Shown here: positions 23,702 to 33,881 of the stretch, piece after piece | Numbering within the stretch: position 1 is the first letter of the stretch | How the letters are laid out: every line of letters begins with the position of its first letter | NCBI GenBank assembly: GCA_944990035.1 | Contig: CALYLX010000054.1 | Span: forward strand, 372,001 to 436,000 | Direction: 5' to 3' | Length of the DNA stretch: 64,000 nt | Source of the DNA: Clitopilus passeckerianus | Taxonomy: Eukaryota; Basidiomycota; Agaricomycetes; Agaricales; Entolomataceae | Notes under the pieces: generated by a model | The model's database searches: none | What the model was told of the DNA's origin: nothing | What the model saw: only the letters and a program-made list of their open reading frames with translations | Program-made: the position numbers and the translations under genes

Positions 23702-24261
23702 TTACACTGCTTTCAACTGCCAGACCTGACTCCCGCTCCCGATCTGCCCAGCAGCAGGGCTCGTCTTCACATCCTCGCTATACCCACTAATCACCATCGC
23801 GTAGCCCTTATACTCCAGCCTGTCAGATATCATGTATCAATATCCGTCCTTACACCACGAAACACGACAGAACATAAAAGCAAAACTCACGTAAAAACAC
23901 TCCCCGGCAACGGCACTCCCGGCACTCCCACTGCCCCCGTTGCCAACTTAAACTCCCACACAATTGGCACGCCGCTACACACCACCCTCGACCCATTGCG
24001 TGGCGGGAAGACGCTGGGCTGGAGCCATATCCGACCGGAGGCGTTCTTTACTGTCCAGCCTGGGTTCGATAGGTCCAGAGAGGGGGCGAATTCCCATTGC
24101 TGGGTAATTTTGCCGGTGAAGGGTTTGTGGAAAACTGGGGAAAGTTAGCAGGAGAAGGGGAGAAGGAGAAGAGGAACAGAGAACGTACCCTCAGTCCTAT
24201 TCCCCCCAAGATCGAGGACCTTGCCGTTGAGGGTGTTGTAGATGTAGAACTTGAAGGACAT
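23702..24261 (-). CDS. Small beta-trefoil lectin-like protein, L3
   Basis: Three minus-strand exons, 24261-24189, 24134-23891 and 23819-23702, give 144 residues. The protein starts MSFKFYIYNTLNGKVLDLGG and carries Q-x-W-type motifs QQWEF, IVWEF and QVWQL, one per presumed trefoil lobe. No signal peptide. It is clearly paralogous to L4 at 38.5 kb (same intron phases, VFHKPF and QQWEF blocks shared) and more distant from L1 and L2. A TATA-like TATAAAAG lies at 24,338-24,331, about 70 bases before the ATG. Intact; expected to be cytosolic and glycan-binding. Confidence 0.75.
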
Positions 24262-24520
24262 TCGGATTTCGTTCTGGGTGTGAGGTTCAACTTCCAAGAG
24301 TCGATGGGAAGTACCGACCTAGCTGTGGCCCTTTTATACGGACTCGGAGCGTGCCAAGATAAATGAAGGCTCTTTTTGGTTGAAGGAGGAACAAGATAAT
24401 TCGGCTCCTCGTCCTCGTACTTGACATACTCCACTCCACACCTTTTGATGCCGATTCACCTCTGCACCCTCTAGTCCCAAAAAAACTGCCAATGTCAGTG
24501 TCAGTGTCAGTGCCAGTCGG

Positions 24521-24547
24521 CCATGTCAATTGTTAGTGGATAAAAAT
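24521..24547 (-). promoter_or_regulatory. Conserved upstream motif of L3
   Basis: Read towards L3: TTATCCACTAAC, then TTGACATGG, about 260 bases before the ATG. It matches the motifs upstream of L1, L2 and L4. Just beside it, 24,493-24,513 holds a short tandem run of GTCAGT units. Confidence 0.45.
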
Positions 24548-24649
24548 CTCCAGGAAACGGGCCCGAAGCTGCCAAGGCTTGTCGTTCTGACTGTTCCAGT
24601 GCACGTATACATAGGTTGAGTGGTCTCCCAGCGACCACTGTAAAATCCA

Positions 24650-25700
24650 ACGGAACCAATGAGTCTAAACTTTAAGTATGATATACGTACAACTCCAGAG
24701 GACCCGGCTGAACGCAGAATAGAGCAGCATAAAATCCTAAGTTCATTGACCGAACTAGCGCTGGCTACCAGTGCTCAATATCCAAGATCAATATCAAGAT
24801 CACAATCTTCGAGGGCGGCGTTTAGGCAGAATTCAGAATATAGAATACGGTCAGGGGAACGGTACAGTGCGTCATTCCGATTCCTGCAGAGGGGCTCTTA
24901 CTCGGATGGTGTGACAGGTACTGTCAGGCAGGGCAGGCCATTGGCAAGGCACACGGCACCCGGGATTCGTCGGTTCGTTAATTAATTATACCCCACAACT
25001 GGCAGGAGATCCGAAGATCGTCGGTTCCGAAGTGTCCAAGAAGGTGAACCACCGTTTGTCGTTTTCCCACTCCCTCTCCGTCTCCTTTCCGTAATTCTCG
25101 AAATGCACCCAGTGAGCTTCGACTCAAATATCTTCGTTCTAGCCTGAGCTCGAGTAGCTGTTGTCGTAGGAGTGGAACGAGGGCCATCGGGTGGGACCGA
25201 GTCGCTATTAGAAGTATATCGTTTCCTAAGTGGGTGAAATCAGTTACGAAACGATAGGGAGAAGGCTGGGCAAGAAAACGCACCTTAATCGTGTACCGTA
25301 GCCTGTAACACAACCCCCCTCGCTGCAGTGGCGCAGCCGTATATCACCCTAGCCCAAATACGCAGAACCGACTAAGGCAAGTTCTCCAACGGCCCGACCG
25401 TGAGGTCATTGAGATCATTATATGGTGGGAGAACGAGTACGACTTGAAGGTCAATTACAAGGGTGAAAGGGCTTCCCCAACGGGTGGTCCTGGTAATAGG
25501 TTAACATATGCAATCGAGCGGGAGGAGAAAAATACATACCGTCAATTAACCATCATATGTTTCAAGAGTCAATACCATCCAGCAGCCTCTGGATCGGCGC
25601 GGTAGTCGCGTCAAAAAGATCTGACATAAGGGTGGATGTCGAATTTGATGTTGGTGGCGATTTGGAAACCGCACGGCTGGTTGGAAGGTTCCAATCTCCT
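24650..25700. other. Gene-poor stretch
   Basis: Open frames at 24,659-24,985 (+) and 24,978-25,313 (-) have no recognised family, no paralogue here and no splice support. No RNA gene or clear repeat was found. Confidence 0.3.
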
Positions 25701-25739
25701 AAGCTAAAGAGATGAAGACTATTTTGCTCTAGTGATGAA

Positions 25740-26290
25740 AGCGTATAGTCACTGGCTGATAGTGGTGAAAGTGACGAAGAAACAAGGAGCGGGAAGTTGA
25801 GAATGGGCTCGCAGTTCTTGGATGCACGTTGAGCAGGGGTTTGCTGGGTTGGCCAATGTCCTCATCGTCTTTGTAAGCTCGTTGTTGAGCTGCGACCCCG
25901 TCATGAGATCCATTGAGTTTCAGGCCTGCCCTCACTTGTCCAGCAATTTGAAAGGCGCCAGCGGGTCCCAAGGCAAGGTTAGTGGTAGTAGCCTGAGTGT
26001 CTTCTGTGTTCATCGTCGATTTCGAACAAATTTCGTACCATAGGGGTATCTGTACACGAGATTTGTTAGTTCAAGTTCCTTGAGTACAATTCTGATAACT
26101 CTTACAGCTTGATTAGCTTGGGTGTCCTAAGGTAAGAAAAGTCGCTATTCAAGACGATCGAAACCAAGTCTAAGCGAACTCACCCGCATTGGAAGGGGCC
26201 GATTAGATAAGCACAAAAGCATGCACGGCCCGATCCAGATTCGCCCGAGAATGTTACCAGCGTTGTCTCCCACCTAACGTGACAATTGTT
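25740..26290 (-). pseudogene. P-gene fragments (exon 4 start, then N-terminus)
   Basis: Minus-strand 26,012-25,810 reads EDTQATTTNLALGPAGAF, GSHDGVAAQQRAYKDDED and so on, aligning with EDTQSSSYFSLG, GSHDEVSRQRRAHSEDGE of the intact P exon 2. The P exon 2 acceptor context (CAG|ATACCC) is also recognisable. Around 26,280-26,240 the strand reads GGDNAGNILG, like the GGDN block of exon 4. The order, a 3' part followed by a 5' part, again suggests head-to-tail copies. Frames are broken. Confidence 0.55.
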
Positions 26291-26565
26291 CGAGAGCGAG
26301 CTTATTGACTTGATATATGGCTCTAACACCTCCCCTATGGGCTACAATCTCCCCCCTGAATGAAATATGGCAACGGAATCCTTTCAACATCTCGATATCA
26401 TTGGAGGGTGTTGGTGAAGAGCAAACGGAAGCTGTAGGCGGTATACGCCTAATTATAGTGGGCTCAGCTTATTATACAGAGGATATAGAGAAAGAGATAA
26501 TAGTGAGTTTGACAAACGAGTTTAAACTCCGATCCGAGGCAACTTATCTAGCTGATTTCATTCAG

Positions 26566-26880
26566 GCAAGGTACCTGCCACCCCAGCCGATAGGGACCCA
26601 TTTCGAGGCGTATTCGAGACCCCACCCAGCCAAGAAATACGGATTATTGTCTTACAGCTCGAATCAATCACCGATTTTCGCAACACGGAGTCCCAGTTCG
26701 TCAAGAAGCTCGACTTTGTACCCGCCGTTTCTCTACAATATGTTAATCTCGATCCCTCCCGAGTCCCACTTCCCATCCTGTTCGACCGTGTCTATCCAAT
26801 TAAGTCCCGCTCCAGCACCTGCGCCACTGGCTGTACAGCGACGTCGAACATAATAGAGATCGGGCTTTGCAGTAGTCACT
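26566..26880 (+). other. Open segment upstream of the F-box-like gene
   Basis: The frame of the F-box-like gene stays open upstream to 26,556, with an acceptor (TTCATTCAG) at 26,565. It encodes QEIRIIVLQLES and PAVSLQYVNLDPSRVPLP, which look coding. It could be a 5' exon of the same gene, the remains of another gene, or chance. No start codon for it was identified. Confidence 0.3.
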
Positions 26881-27017
26881 GCCGCTCACTCGGCCAACTC
26901 TATCAAGTCGTGAATGAACCCCACCATTCGGTCTTTTGGCCCTCGAGTCAAGCACCGGTTGGGAAGATTCATCTTCAAGTCTTCTCTACGGGGTGCTACA
27001 TCAAAGCTGGTAGCCGT

Positions 27018-28568
27018 ATGAGCGCTCTAGTAATGGCACTACCTCTGGATGTCGTTCAAGCAATTGCTTGGCATGTTATCAAAGCACCGAACCCTGCTAC
27101 TGGGTTATCATCCACCTCGACCTCGACAGCGACTACGAACGGACTACTCCCGATGGCTCTCACCCAGAAATCATGGTTACCCGTATTGGACCATCTCACC
27201 ACTATCCTCGAACGGGGTTTACCAGTCCCTTCCCCCACGAAGCTCCCAACTCTTTTGGAGTGTAATAGTCGTGTGGCCGATCAGATTGGGTCGCTAAATA
27301 GGAAGACGTTCTTCACCTGCAGATACGCTAACAAACCGTTTGGCGAGGTGGACCAAGAGCGTAAAGCCTTCATATTCGTCATTCAATGGTTGGCCAAAAG
27401 GCTAAAAAGGCTCACTATCGATCCGAAGTCTCTCAGGGACCTATCAAAGGACCCACTTTCGGATGGTTTAGTCTGGGAGAAGCTCGAATATCTCGAGTGT
27501 TGTCTTTCCGGAGAAAGGAAGAAGGTTTGTGGCATGAGTTGGCGAAGACTTGATCGGGACACGGTAGCCTATGCGCTGCGGTGTTGTTTGACACTGAGAT
27601 TGTTTCCTGGCTTGCGCCATCTGAATATCGAGAGATGGTCTGAGCAACTTGAACGGTGCGTTTATCCACCTCGAGTATATCCCATTCAGACCTGGAACGG
27701 TATTGAGCAGCTTCGGAATGCATTTAGTGAGTCGGCCACATTCACACATCCAAGGTCTCATGTTGCTAACCAACTCTCCCCAGCCTGTTGCCACCTCCCA
27801 GTGTTCAACCTCGAAACCCTCACTATCAGAGGTGGCGAACTCTCCAGTTGCGAATTCAGGACCTTCATCCAACTCAACGCACCTAATATCTGCCGCCTCC
27901 GAACCCTCCACCTGCACCTTTCCATGCTCCGCGACACCATGGAAAGGAGGTCTATATTCCAGGCTGTGTCAAACCCACTACGCGAATTGTCTGTGGAACT
28001 GAAGAGAGTGGAGAGTCAGGCTCATGGCTCGGCGGACAGGAGTGAGAAAGAACAGAGTTCGCTTCTGGCAGGGGCAGGTTCAAGGGGGATACGGGAGATA
28101 TTTGATAGCTTACCTGGGATGATGAGGAATTTGAGAAGTGTCAAGATTACGGCGACATTGGTGACGGAGGGGATTATTGGGAATATGTCTGAGTCTCGGG
28201 CGCGGGATACACTTGGGGAGGCGACATCGAGGGTGATAACGGGTGGAAGTGAAGACGGAGATGTAGATGCAGATGTAGAACCAGACGGTAGAAGCTCCTA
28301 CCTCGAGATCTGTGATATCGGACTTCCGAATACCGAGTTTTGGGATGGGGGTGTGGAGGAGAGCGGGTCCAACAACTCGAAGGGAGGCTGGCGGCGCTTG
28401 AACTTAATTGGAGAGGCGATCGGGATTACGGGATGGGATACGATCGTTTTCCGGGGTTTTGACGCAAGGAAGGTTGAAGGTCTGTGGAGTTGTATTAGAG
28501 AGCCGGCTATGATGAGGGGGTACACAATCAGGAGAGGTTGGAATAGGATTACGATGAAGCGGGAGTAG
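27018..28568 (+). CDS. F-box-like/LRR protein
   Basis: From the ATG at 27018 (a second at 27033) to TAG 28566-28568. The start MALPLDVVQAIAWHV fits an F-box-type N-terminus, followed by a leucine-rich body (LEYLECCL, LRHLNIERW, LETLTIRGGEL, LRTLHLHLSML). The frame is open throughout, but 27727-27783 (57 bases, GTGAGT...CCCCAG) is a good in-frame intron; removing it gives 497 residues rather than 516. The C-terminal 200 residues (GIREIFDSLPGMMRNLRSV, GWDTIVFRGFDARK) are strongly conserved in the partial gene at the right window edge. No catalytic motif; a substrate-recognition role in an SCF ligase is the family expectation. Confidence 0.65.
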   Translation: MSALVMALPLDVVQAIAWHVIKAPNPATGLSSTSTSTATTNGLLPMALTQKSWLPVLDHLTTILERGLPVPSPTKLPTLLECNSRVADQIGSLNRKTFFTCRYANKPFGEVDQERKAFIFVIQWLAKRLKRLTIDPKSLRDLSKDPLSDGLVWEKLEYLECCLSGERKKVCGMSWRRLDRDTVAYALRCCLTLRLFPGLRHLNIERWSEQLERCVYPPRVYPIQTWNGIEQLRNAFSESATFTHPRSHVANQLSPACCHLPVFNLETLTIRGGELSSCEFRTFIQLNAPNICRLRTLHLHLSMLRDTMERRSIFQAVSNPLRELSVELKRVESQAHGSADRSEKEQSSLLAGAGSRGIREIFDSLPGMMRNLRSVKITATLVTEGIIGNMSESRARDTLGEATSRVITGGSEDGDVDADVEPDGRSSYLEICDIGLPNTEFWDGGVEESGSNNSKGGWRRLNLIGEAIGITGWDTIVFRGFDARKVEGLWSCIREPAMMRGYTIRRGWNRITMKRE

Positions 28569-28962
28569 TTTAATATACTATGAGTCCAGTGTGGAACACC
28601 TTGTCGGAACTGACATGATATTTAATTCAAACGCGGGCGGCTTGATTCTTGGAATGAACGGACGAAAGGCGAATGTCATCGCGTCGGTTACAGTCTAATT
28701 ATGCCGTACCTAGCCGTCGTTTACCAAGAACTGAAATCCCGGCGTTATGATGGGGATAGCAATCATTCGGAACCCAGAGGTCTAAATCAGTAGTGTTAAT
28801 TCAGCGACAACTTGCCAGCGAAAGGTTTAATATTGGACGCGGATGAACAAAGTATGAGGTATGTAGGGTATAGGCTGCTCCAAATACGGATCACATTACT
28901 AACAGACCCGTAGAGAACACAAGTATGTACATAGCTCGTCAGAAAAGGCTTCTTCGAGTAAA

Positions 28963-30152
28963 TCAAGAGGTCCAGGTGTGTCTCACGGCGCAATCCCAAT
29001 ACTTGTACGATTCCTTATCGCAAGCTACCAACCCCAAAAACTTGGTCTGCCCATCTAGTCGGCCCTCACAGTAGAGGCAATACCCGTCAATGTATAGCTT
29101 GGTTAGTAGAATCCCAATTGCACCTCCCCGCTTTCCCCGTTCGGCCGCTTTCCGTCCTTCTTCTTGAATATACTTGTTATATTCCTCCTCCTTCCTCCGG
29201 GCGTCATCTCTGACACGCTTGCTTTCTAAGCAGAGAAAGGTTCCTGGGCGAGCCTGACCAGCGCAGTCATTTGTGTTCTGCGATCCAGTTAACTTTCCGG
29301 TGGTGCCCTACGACGGAAAGTGAGCTAATTGTCGAGGTCGTAGAAAGGAGAGAACATACGTTATAATCACACTCAAATGCGTTGCCAGATTTATCATCAG
29401 TATACCTGAGGAGCCGAATGGTGATTAGTCAATAGATCAAGCATCGTGCGGGCGTACTGACTTGCAAGCCATCGTGTCGCCCTCGGAGAATGAGACGTCC
29501 ACAGAGTGTGATTCGCTTCGCTTCGGACACTTCTGGCATTCCTCCGATTCGATCTTATTGCCATTGTAATATTCTTTGTCAGCATCGTCCTGTGCGATCT
29601 TGAGACTTCTATCCAAACACTCCTGATCCTTTGGAGCTGAGGAAGGACACCTATCCCATGATTCTTTGGTGCTCCCGTCGAGTTCAATCGTTACTTCGGA
29701 GAGTAGTTCCCCCTTGTTCTATTGAACTTTCTCAGCTAGGTTACGATCGGATAACAAAGATATTCACTGACATTGTAGAAGCACTCTCCCACTAGCGGGT
29801 CGTGGACAGTAATGGTCTTCTTATTCACATTCATACTGTGCGTGAAGTATTGAGTTGCGATATCGTAATCTGTACCCTGATATCTGAAACAGAAGAGTGA
29901 ATAAACGAAAACATGGAAGATGCTTGGTACCTACGCGCAACGATACCCGTAATTGGTGCGTTGAAAGCACACCTTGGTAATGTCATGTCGTTTCCATCCC
30001 AAGAAGCCATACGTGTAGTAATCGAAAGGCTCGCACGTCAAGCAATCAGGGGTGTACGGGTGATCCTCACGTGGAGTACCACACGAGGAGATCTCCAATG
30101 CGTGAGAAGCAAGAGACCAGATGATCGCGGCGGAAAGAATAGAAGAAAGCAT
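28963..30152 (-). CDS. Secreted cysteine-rich protein of unknown function
   Basis: Five minus-strand exons, 30152-29935, 29883-29772, 29718-29462, 29405-29360 and 29307-28963, join in frame to 325 residues. The N-terminus MLSSILSAAIIWSLASHALE is a signal peptide. The mature part has many cysteines, several in C-x2-C spacing (DCLTC, ECQKC, YCLYC), consistent with disulfide bonding outside the cell. Residues around KRVRDDARRKEEEYNKYIQEEGRK form a charged helix. No transmembrane segment or enzyme motif was recognised. A TATA-like TATAAAAT lies about 75 bases before the ATG. It converges with the F-box-like gene, leaving about 390 bases between the stops. A secreted effector or wall-associated protein is possible but unproven. 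Confidence 0.7.
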
Positions 30153-31370
30153 CGAGAGATGGATGAGAGGCGAGAGAAGTGAGAACACCTTTGAAGGAGG
30201 ATGAGGCGCCTCTGAGACAGATTTTATACTCCTGACCAGCTCGCTGACCAGGTGCAGCCGAAGAAAATGCCGAACAATCAGAGAGGGAAAAGATTAAGTT
30301 CCGTCGACGGCTTAGGATGCCAGCCATCACTCGCTGAATATGCTTGTTCGGTATAGTTAACAATGCAAATGTGTTCCGCTCCCATGCTATCGTGTCGTGC
30401 AGAGACGTGTACTAGCTTTAAAGGTCAAATCATTCCCTCAGTCGTGACACCCAAGTGTGAATGATGACACACCTTCGTCCATACCGGTTTCCCATCGATT
30501 GGCTGCAAAGGGATTAGACAGGGTGATCAGAGCTCGAAACTCTCATTTTGGGGCTCATAGTGGGCTTATGAATGAGAGAATATACTACTATCCGCAAGAA
30601 TCTCACAGACGGTCGGCTTGAAGTGTGTAGTCGGCGAGCTCATAGTTGCTTTGGTATCCGAATCTGTCCCATGCCGGAGACATAATATAGTAATTTAATC
30701 AGATGGCCGTCACGTAATTCACCCTAACCGTTTTGTGGCGCATTGACATCGAGAATGCAAGTGGATTGAGGCAATCCATTCAGACTGCCAATACAAGAAT
30801 AGGACTAACCGAAGGACTCTCCGTCTTATGACATTGAGCACTGAAATCTGATTGCCCGAAGAGAATCATATTCGGATATTCATTGAATTACAAAGGGTTA
30901 TGCTATTGAACCGTCTGGCTGAAGTGTCCTAATGTTCACGATACTTTGGAGAGGATGGGGGCTCCAGCAACGGAGCAACGCGCAGATGGCAGCTGGAAGT
31001 ATACAGTCGAATTCCTCTTATTCTATAGCCGTCTAAGTACATAATTCCTATTATTCTATAGCTTTTCGGGTCCACGCAATCGGTAGGCGGGGTGTTATGT
31101 ACTTCGCTCCCTTATTCAGTATTCTATACTTTTTTGGGCGATTTGGAGCCCCATAAACCCATAACTTGACCTAATTTCAGCCCCATTTGGCAAGAACTTG
31201 GCATGACTCTGCGCTATTTTTGGATATTATCAACCTGCGTCGGTCCTGACAGCGTATTTCTGAGCATGTCTAGCCTAAATCCGGCTCATTCACCCTTATA
31301 GGGCAGCATATACCGACAAATCAAGAGATTACATAACATTTACATTCCATCTCTGGACTAAACGGACCGT
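30153..31370. other. Intergenic region upstream of the secreted gene
   Basis: About 1.2 kb with no supported exon. It contains short AT-rich runs and repeated ATTCTATA-type words near 31,010-31,130. No RNA gene was recognised. Confidence 0.35.
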
Positions 31371-31375
31371 GGGAA

Positions 31376-31761
31376 TTATTGTGCAAGTACATACTTCCTG
31401 ATGCATGCATACAGTAACTGAACCAATTCACGAACGATACCAAAGGCACCCGTCTCTACTGCCAAGTGGAGAGCCGTATTTTGTTCTCTATCGGTCCCAT
31501 TGATGTCGGTAATGTAACCTATGTCTAGGATACTCTGGAGTTGAGTGGCGTCACCGTCCTTTGCAGCCTTGAGGAGAATCTTTGTACATGGGAATTCAGA
31601 ACCAATTTGTATGGGAAGACTTGACTATCGTTGCCTACCTCCAAAAAGTAGTTGTAGTTGACTTTGTACACTTGTTTAACATCCCTTCCGGCTTCGATAC
31701 TAGTCCCTTGGTTGACGACACTTAAACCCTTTCCTGCTTGAAAACACTCGGATGTAAGCAC
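31376..31761 (-). pseudogene. Ankyrin-repeat gene fragment
   Basis: Two minus-strand segments join across a GT-AG intron (31638-31580): an upstream exon with GLSVVNQGTSIEAGRDVKQV and a downstream one with LLKAAKDGDATQLQSIL and NTALHLAVETGAFGIVREL. The latter is a clear ankyrin repeat (TALHLAxExG, IVxxL). It then ends after VQLLYACIRKYVLAQ at TAA 31378-31376, far short of a normal repeat array. No ATG with good context was found upstream. It is probably the remnant of a larger ankyrin protein. Confidence 0.5.
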
Positions 31762-32652
31762 TGGATGTGGAGCAATGATGGGATGCGCCTCTCTTACCCC
31801 TCATGATGAAAACACTACATGCGTTGCACCTCAATAGTAGGTGGTTGAGCGAGAGGGATGTGGAGGGCTGTCCGTCTGTGCGGAAAGACCACACGTGTTC
31901 GTCAGATACGTAGAGCGATTCTCCATCGATCGTGTCTTCACAGACCCATCACGAATCGGGGGTTTTTTTTACCCCAGGTCTTATTGCTTGTGGTCGGAAG
32001 GACCGACCGATGAGCTGTGTAGGAGCGGGAACCAATCAGATAATTCAGATTCTGAATCTGAATCGTCCATTGTGTCAATCACGTGGCGACGTATGCTAAT
32101 CGGCATTCAATGGCTGGGATCCATGGTCAGACTGTTCTAAGCCAATTAATAGCATCACACAATCCATATGAAGTTCCTATGAAATTGAGGAGAACATCGA
32201 AGGAACAAATCTCCTTTAGAGTTCACTCCCGCAAGTCATCACGACCTTCGACAGCCGCTCCCGAAATAATCCGTTTTTTTCCCGTTTCAGCCCTTTTCTC
32301 CTTCGTTTTCTCTGTGACGTGAGTGCGTCGACTCGAGGAAGACTATGGCGCTCAAACCATTGCTGCCACCTCTGATCCCGAATTTATGATGCAATAGCAA
32401 CATCATGAACCGATTGGATCTTTTTCACCACCGCCAGACTTTCCGCCATCCTCTGAATACCATGTACAAGGTGGCTCGCCAAGGGACACGCGTCCGCCAT
32501 TTCTCACTCCCTCCTTCTCTGGATCGGAGACCTCTACATTGACAGAGGCTTTCTTACGGGGTATAATAAGTATTGTTCATTTTACAAGTGGATAAATGTA
32601 ACGATTACCTCAATAGCTTAATGGATGGAATTCCCTTGAAGTCGCAATAACT

Positions 32653-33339
32653 TCATTCAATTGAGGCTCTACCCTCGACGCGGCCGCTCAAGAGTTGTCG
32701 GAGAGAAAGAAATTGCTGTATACACGTAGACTCGTATTCAGCTGCCTTGGTAATCGCTACTACTGAATCCGGGTCGTTAAATATATCAGGAATATACAGT
32801 ACCACCGCATAACTCATGTTCAAATAACAAGAAAAATGTTCTGAACTCTCGTGCATCTCCGAATCACATAATTGGATCCTGACCGTCGCATTCAATTCTG
32901 TCGTCCGATTTACCAAACTCCAAGCCGTTTACTTGCCGTTGCCGATCCTGTTTCTCACTGGCGGCGTATACTTGATCACGTCCGGTAGTGTTTCATTTTT
33001 TGGGGTCTGGGGATCGCGAGGAGCCTGACGTCTATCACCATTGGCTATTATGGCGTCTAGCATGCGATCTTGCATCTCCAAGCGTTTCATTTCTCGTTCG
33101 TGAGCAAATCTTGCGCTCTGCATCCTCTCCTTATGTGCATACTTGTCTTTCTGCATGCCTGCTTGGATGTTTTTCATCTGCACCGCCGCAGCTGCCGACT
33201 GCGTTTCCTCGGCTTCCTGGCTGAGCCCTGCCCAACAGCGGAGTCGTAAGGAATATAATAGTATGGAACGTAATACGGTCGAGAAGCAAATGGCATGGCG
33301 TGGCACTAGAGATATAACCCAAATTATGATCATGACCAA
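32653..33339 (-). CDS. Coiled-coil protein of unknown function
   Basis: Two minus-strand exons: one ending at about 32,932 (GGCAA|GTAAAC) and one from about 32,878 to TGA 32655-32653, joining in frame through KIQLCDSEMHESS. Exon 1 has a strongly charged helix, VQMKNIQAGMQKDKYAHKE and EREMKRLEMQDRMLD, predicted coiled coil. The start is uncertain: the open frame continues upstream as a hydrophobic run (from about 33,333), while a +1 frame offers a more natural start, MPFASRPYYVPYYYIPYDS. A frameshift near 33,230 is therefore possible. No recognised domain. Confidence 0.4.
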
Positions 33340-33881
33340 AAAAATACAGGATCGAAGAATATACGACGACTATTCCTTGAAACTTCACAGGATATGCGTA
33401 ATGTCGACGAAAACGAGGAGGGACGCTGCTTGAGATCGCTCACACTTAGCCACCTTCATTCCTCGGAAAGCCATTTATGGGAGAGATCAACGATACAGAG
33501 AGGTCGCCGACAAGGTGGGAGTGATAAGGAGACGTCACTGATCAAGGCAATAAGATCTTCGATTTTGTCACCGTTAGTTTTACGGCGTGCTTTGGGAGAT
33601 TCAAGCCGAAGACACATGTTGGCGACACCGCTGAGTTTCGCGGATACAGGGTCACTAGAGAATAGAATCAACTTGTATTGCGACGGAAGTAGGAGAACAT
33701 GCGGCTTTCAGCCGAGAAATAGACATGTACATATCCATGAACCCGGAAAATTGATGGAAAATTGACGCTGAGCCGACGATGCCAATACTCATCGGCATTA
33801 CCGGGCCAACTTCCGCCACTGCCCAGGATATGCTTACCTAATCGGCCACTCTTCAGCATTGTCCTCCTCGCTCCCGCCTAC

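Noticed and set aside
24978..25313. Minus-strand 111-codon open frame
   Set aside because: Leucine/arginine-rich but with no recognised domain, splice partner or paralogue; not listed as a gene.
26317..26853. 178-codon plus-strand open frame
   Set aside because: Its second half overlaps another frame with more coding-like content that leads into the F-box-like gene; the composition here (Ser/Pro runs) looks like a shadow frame.
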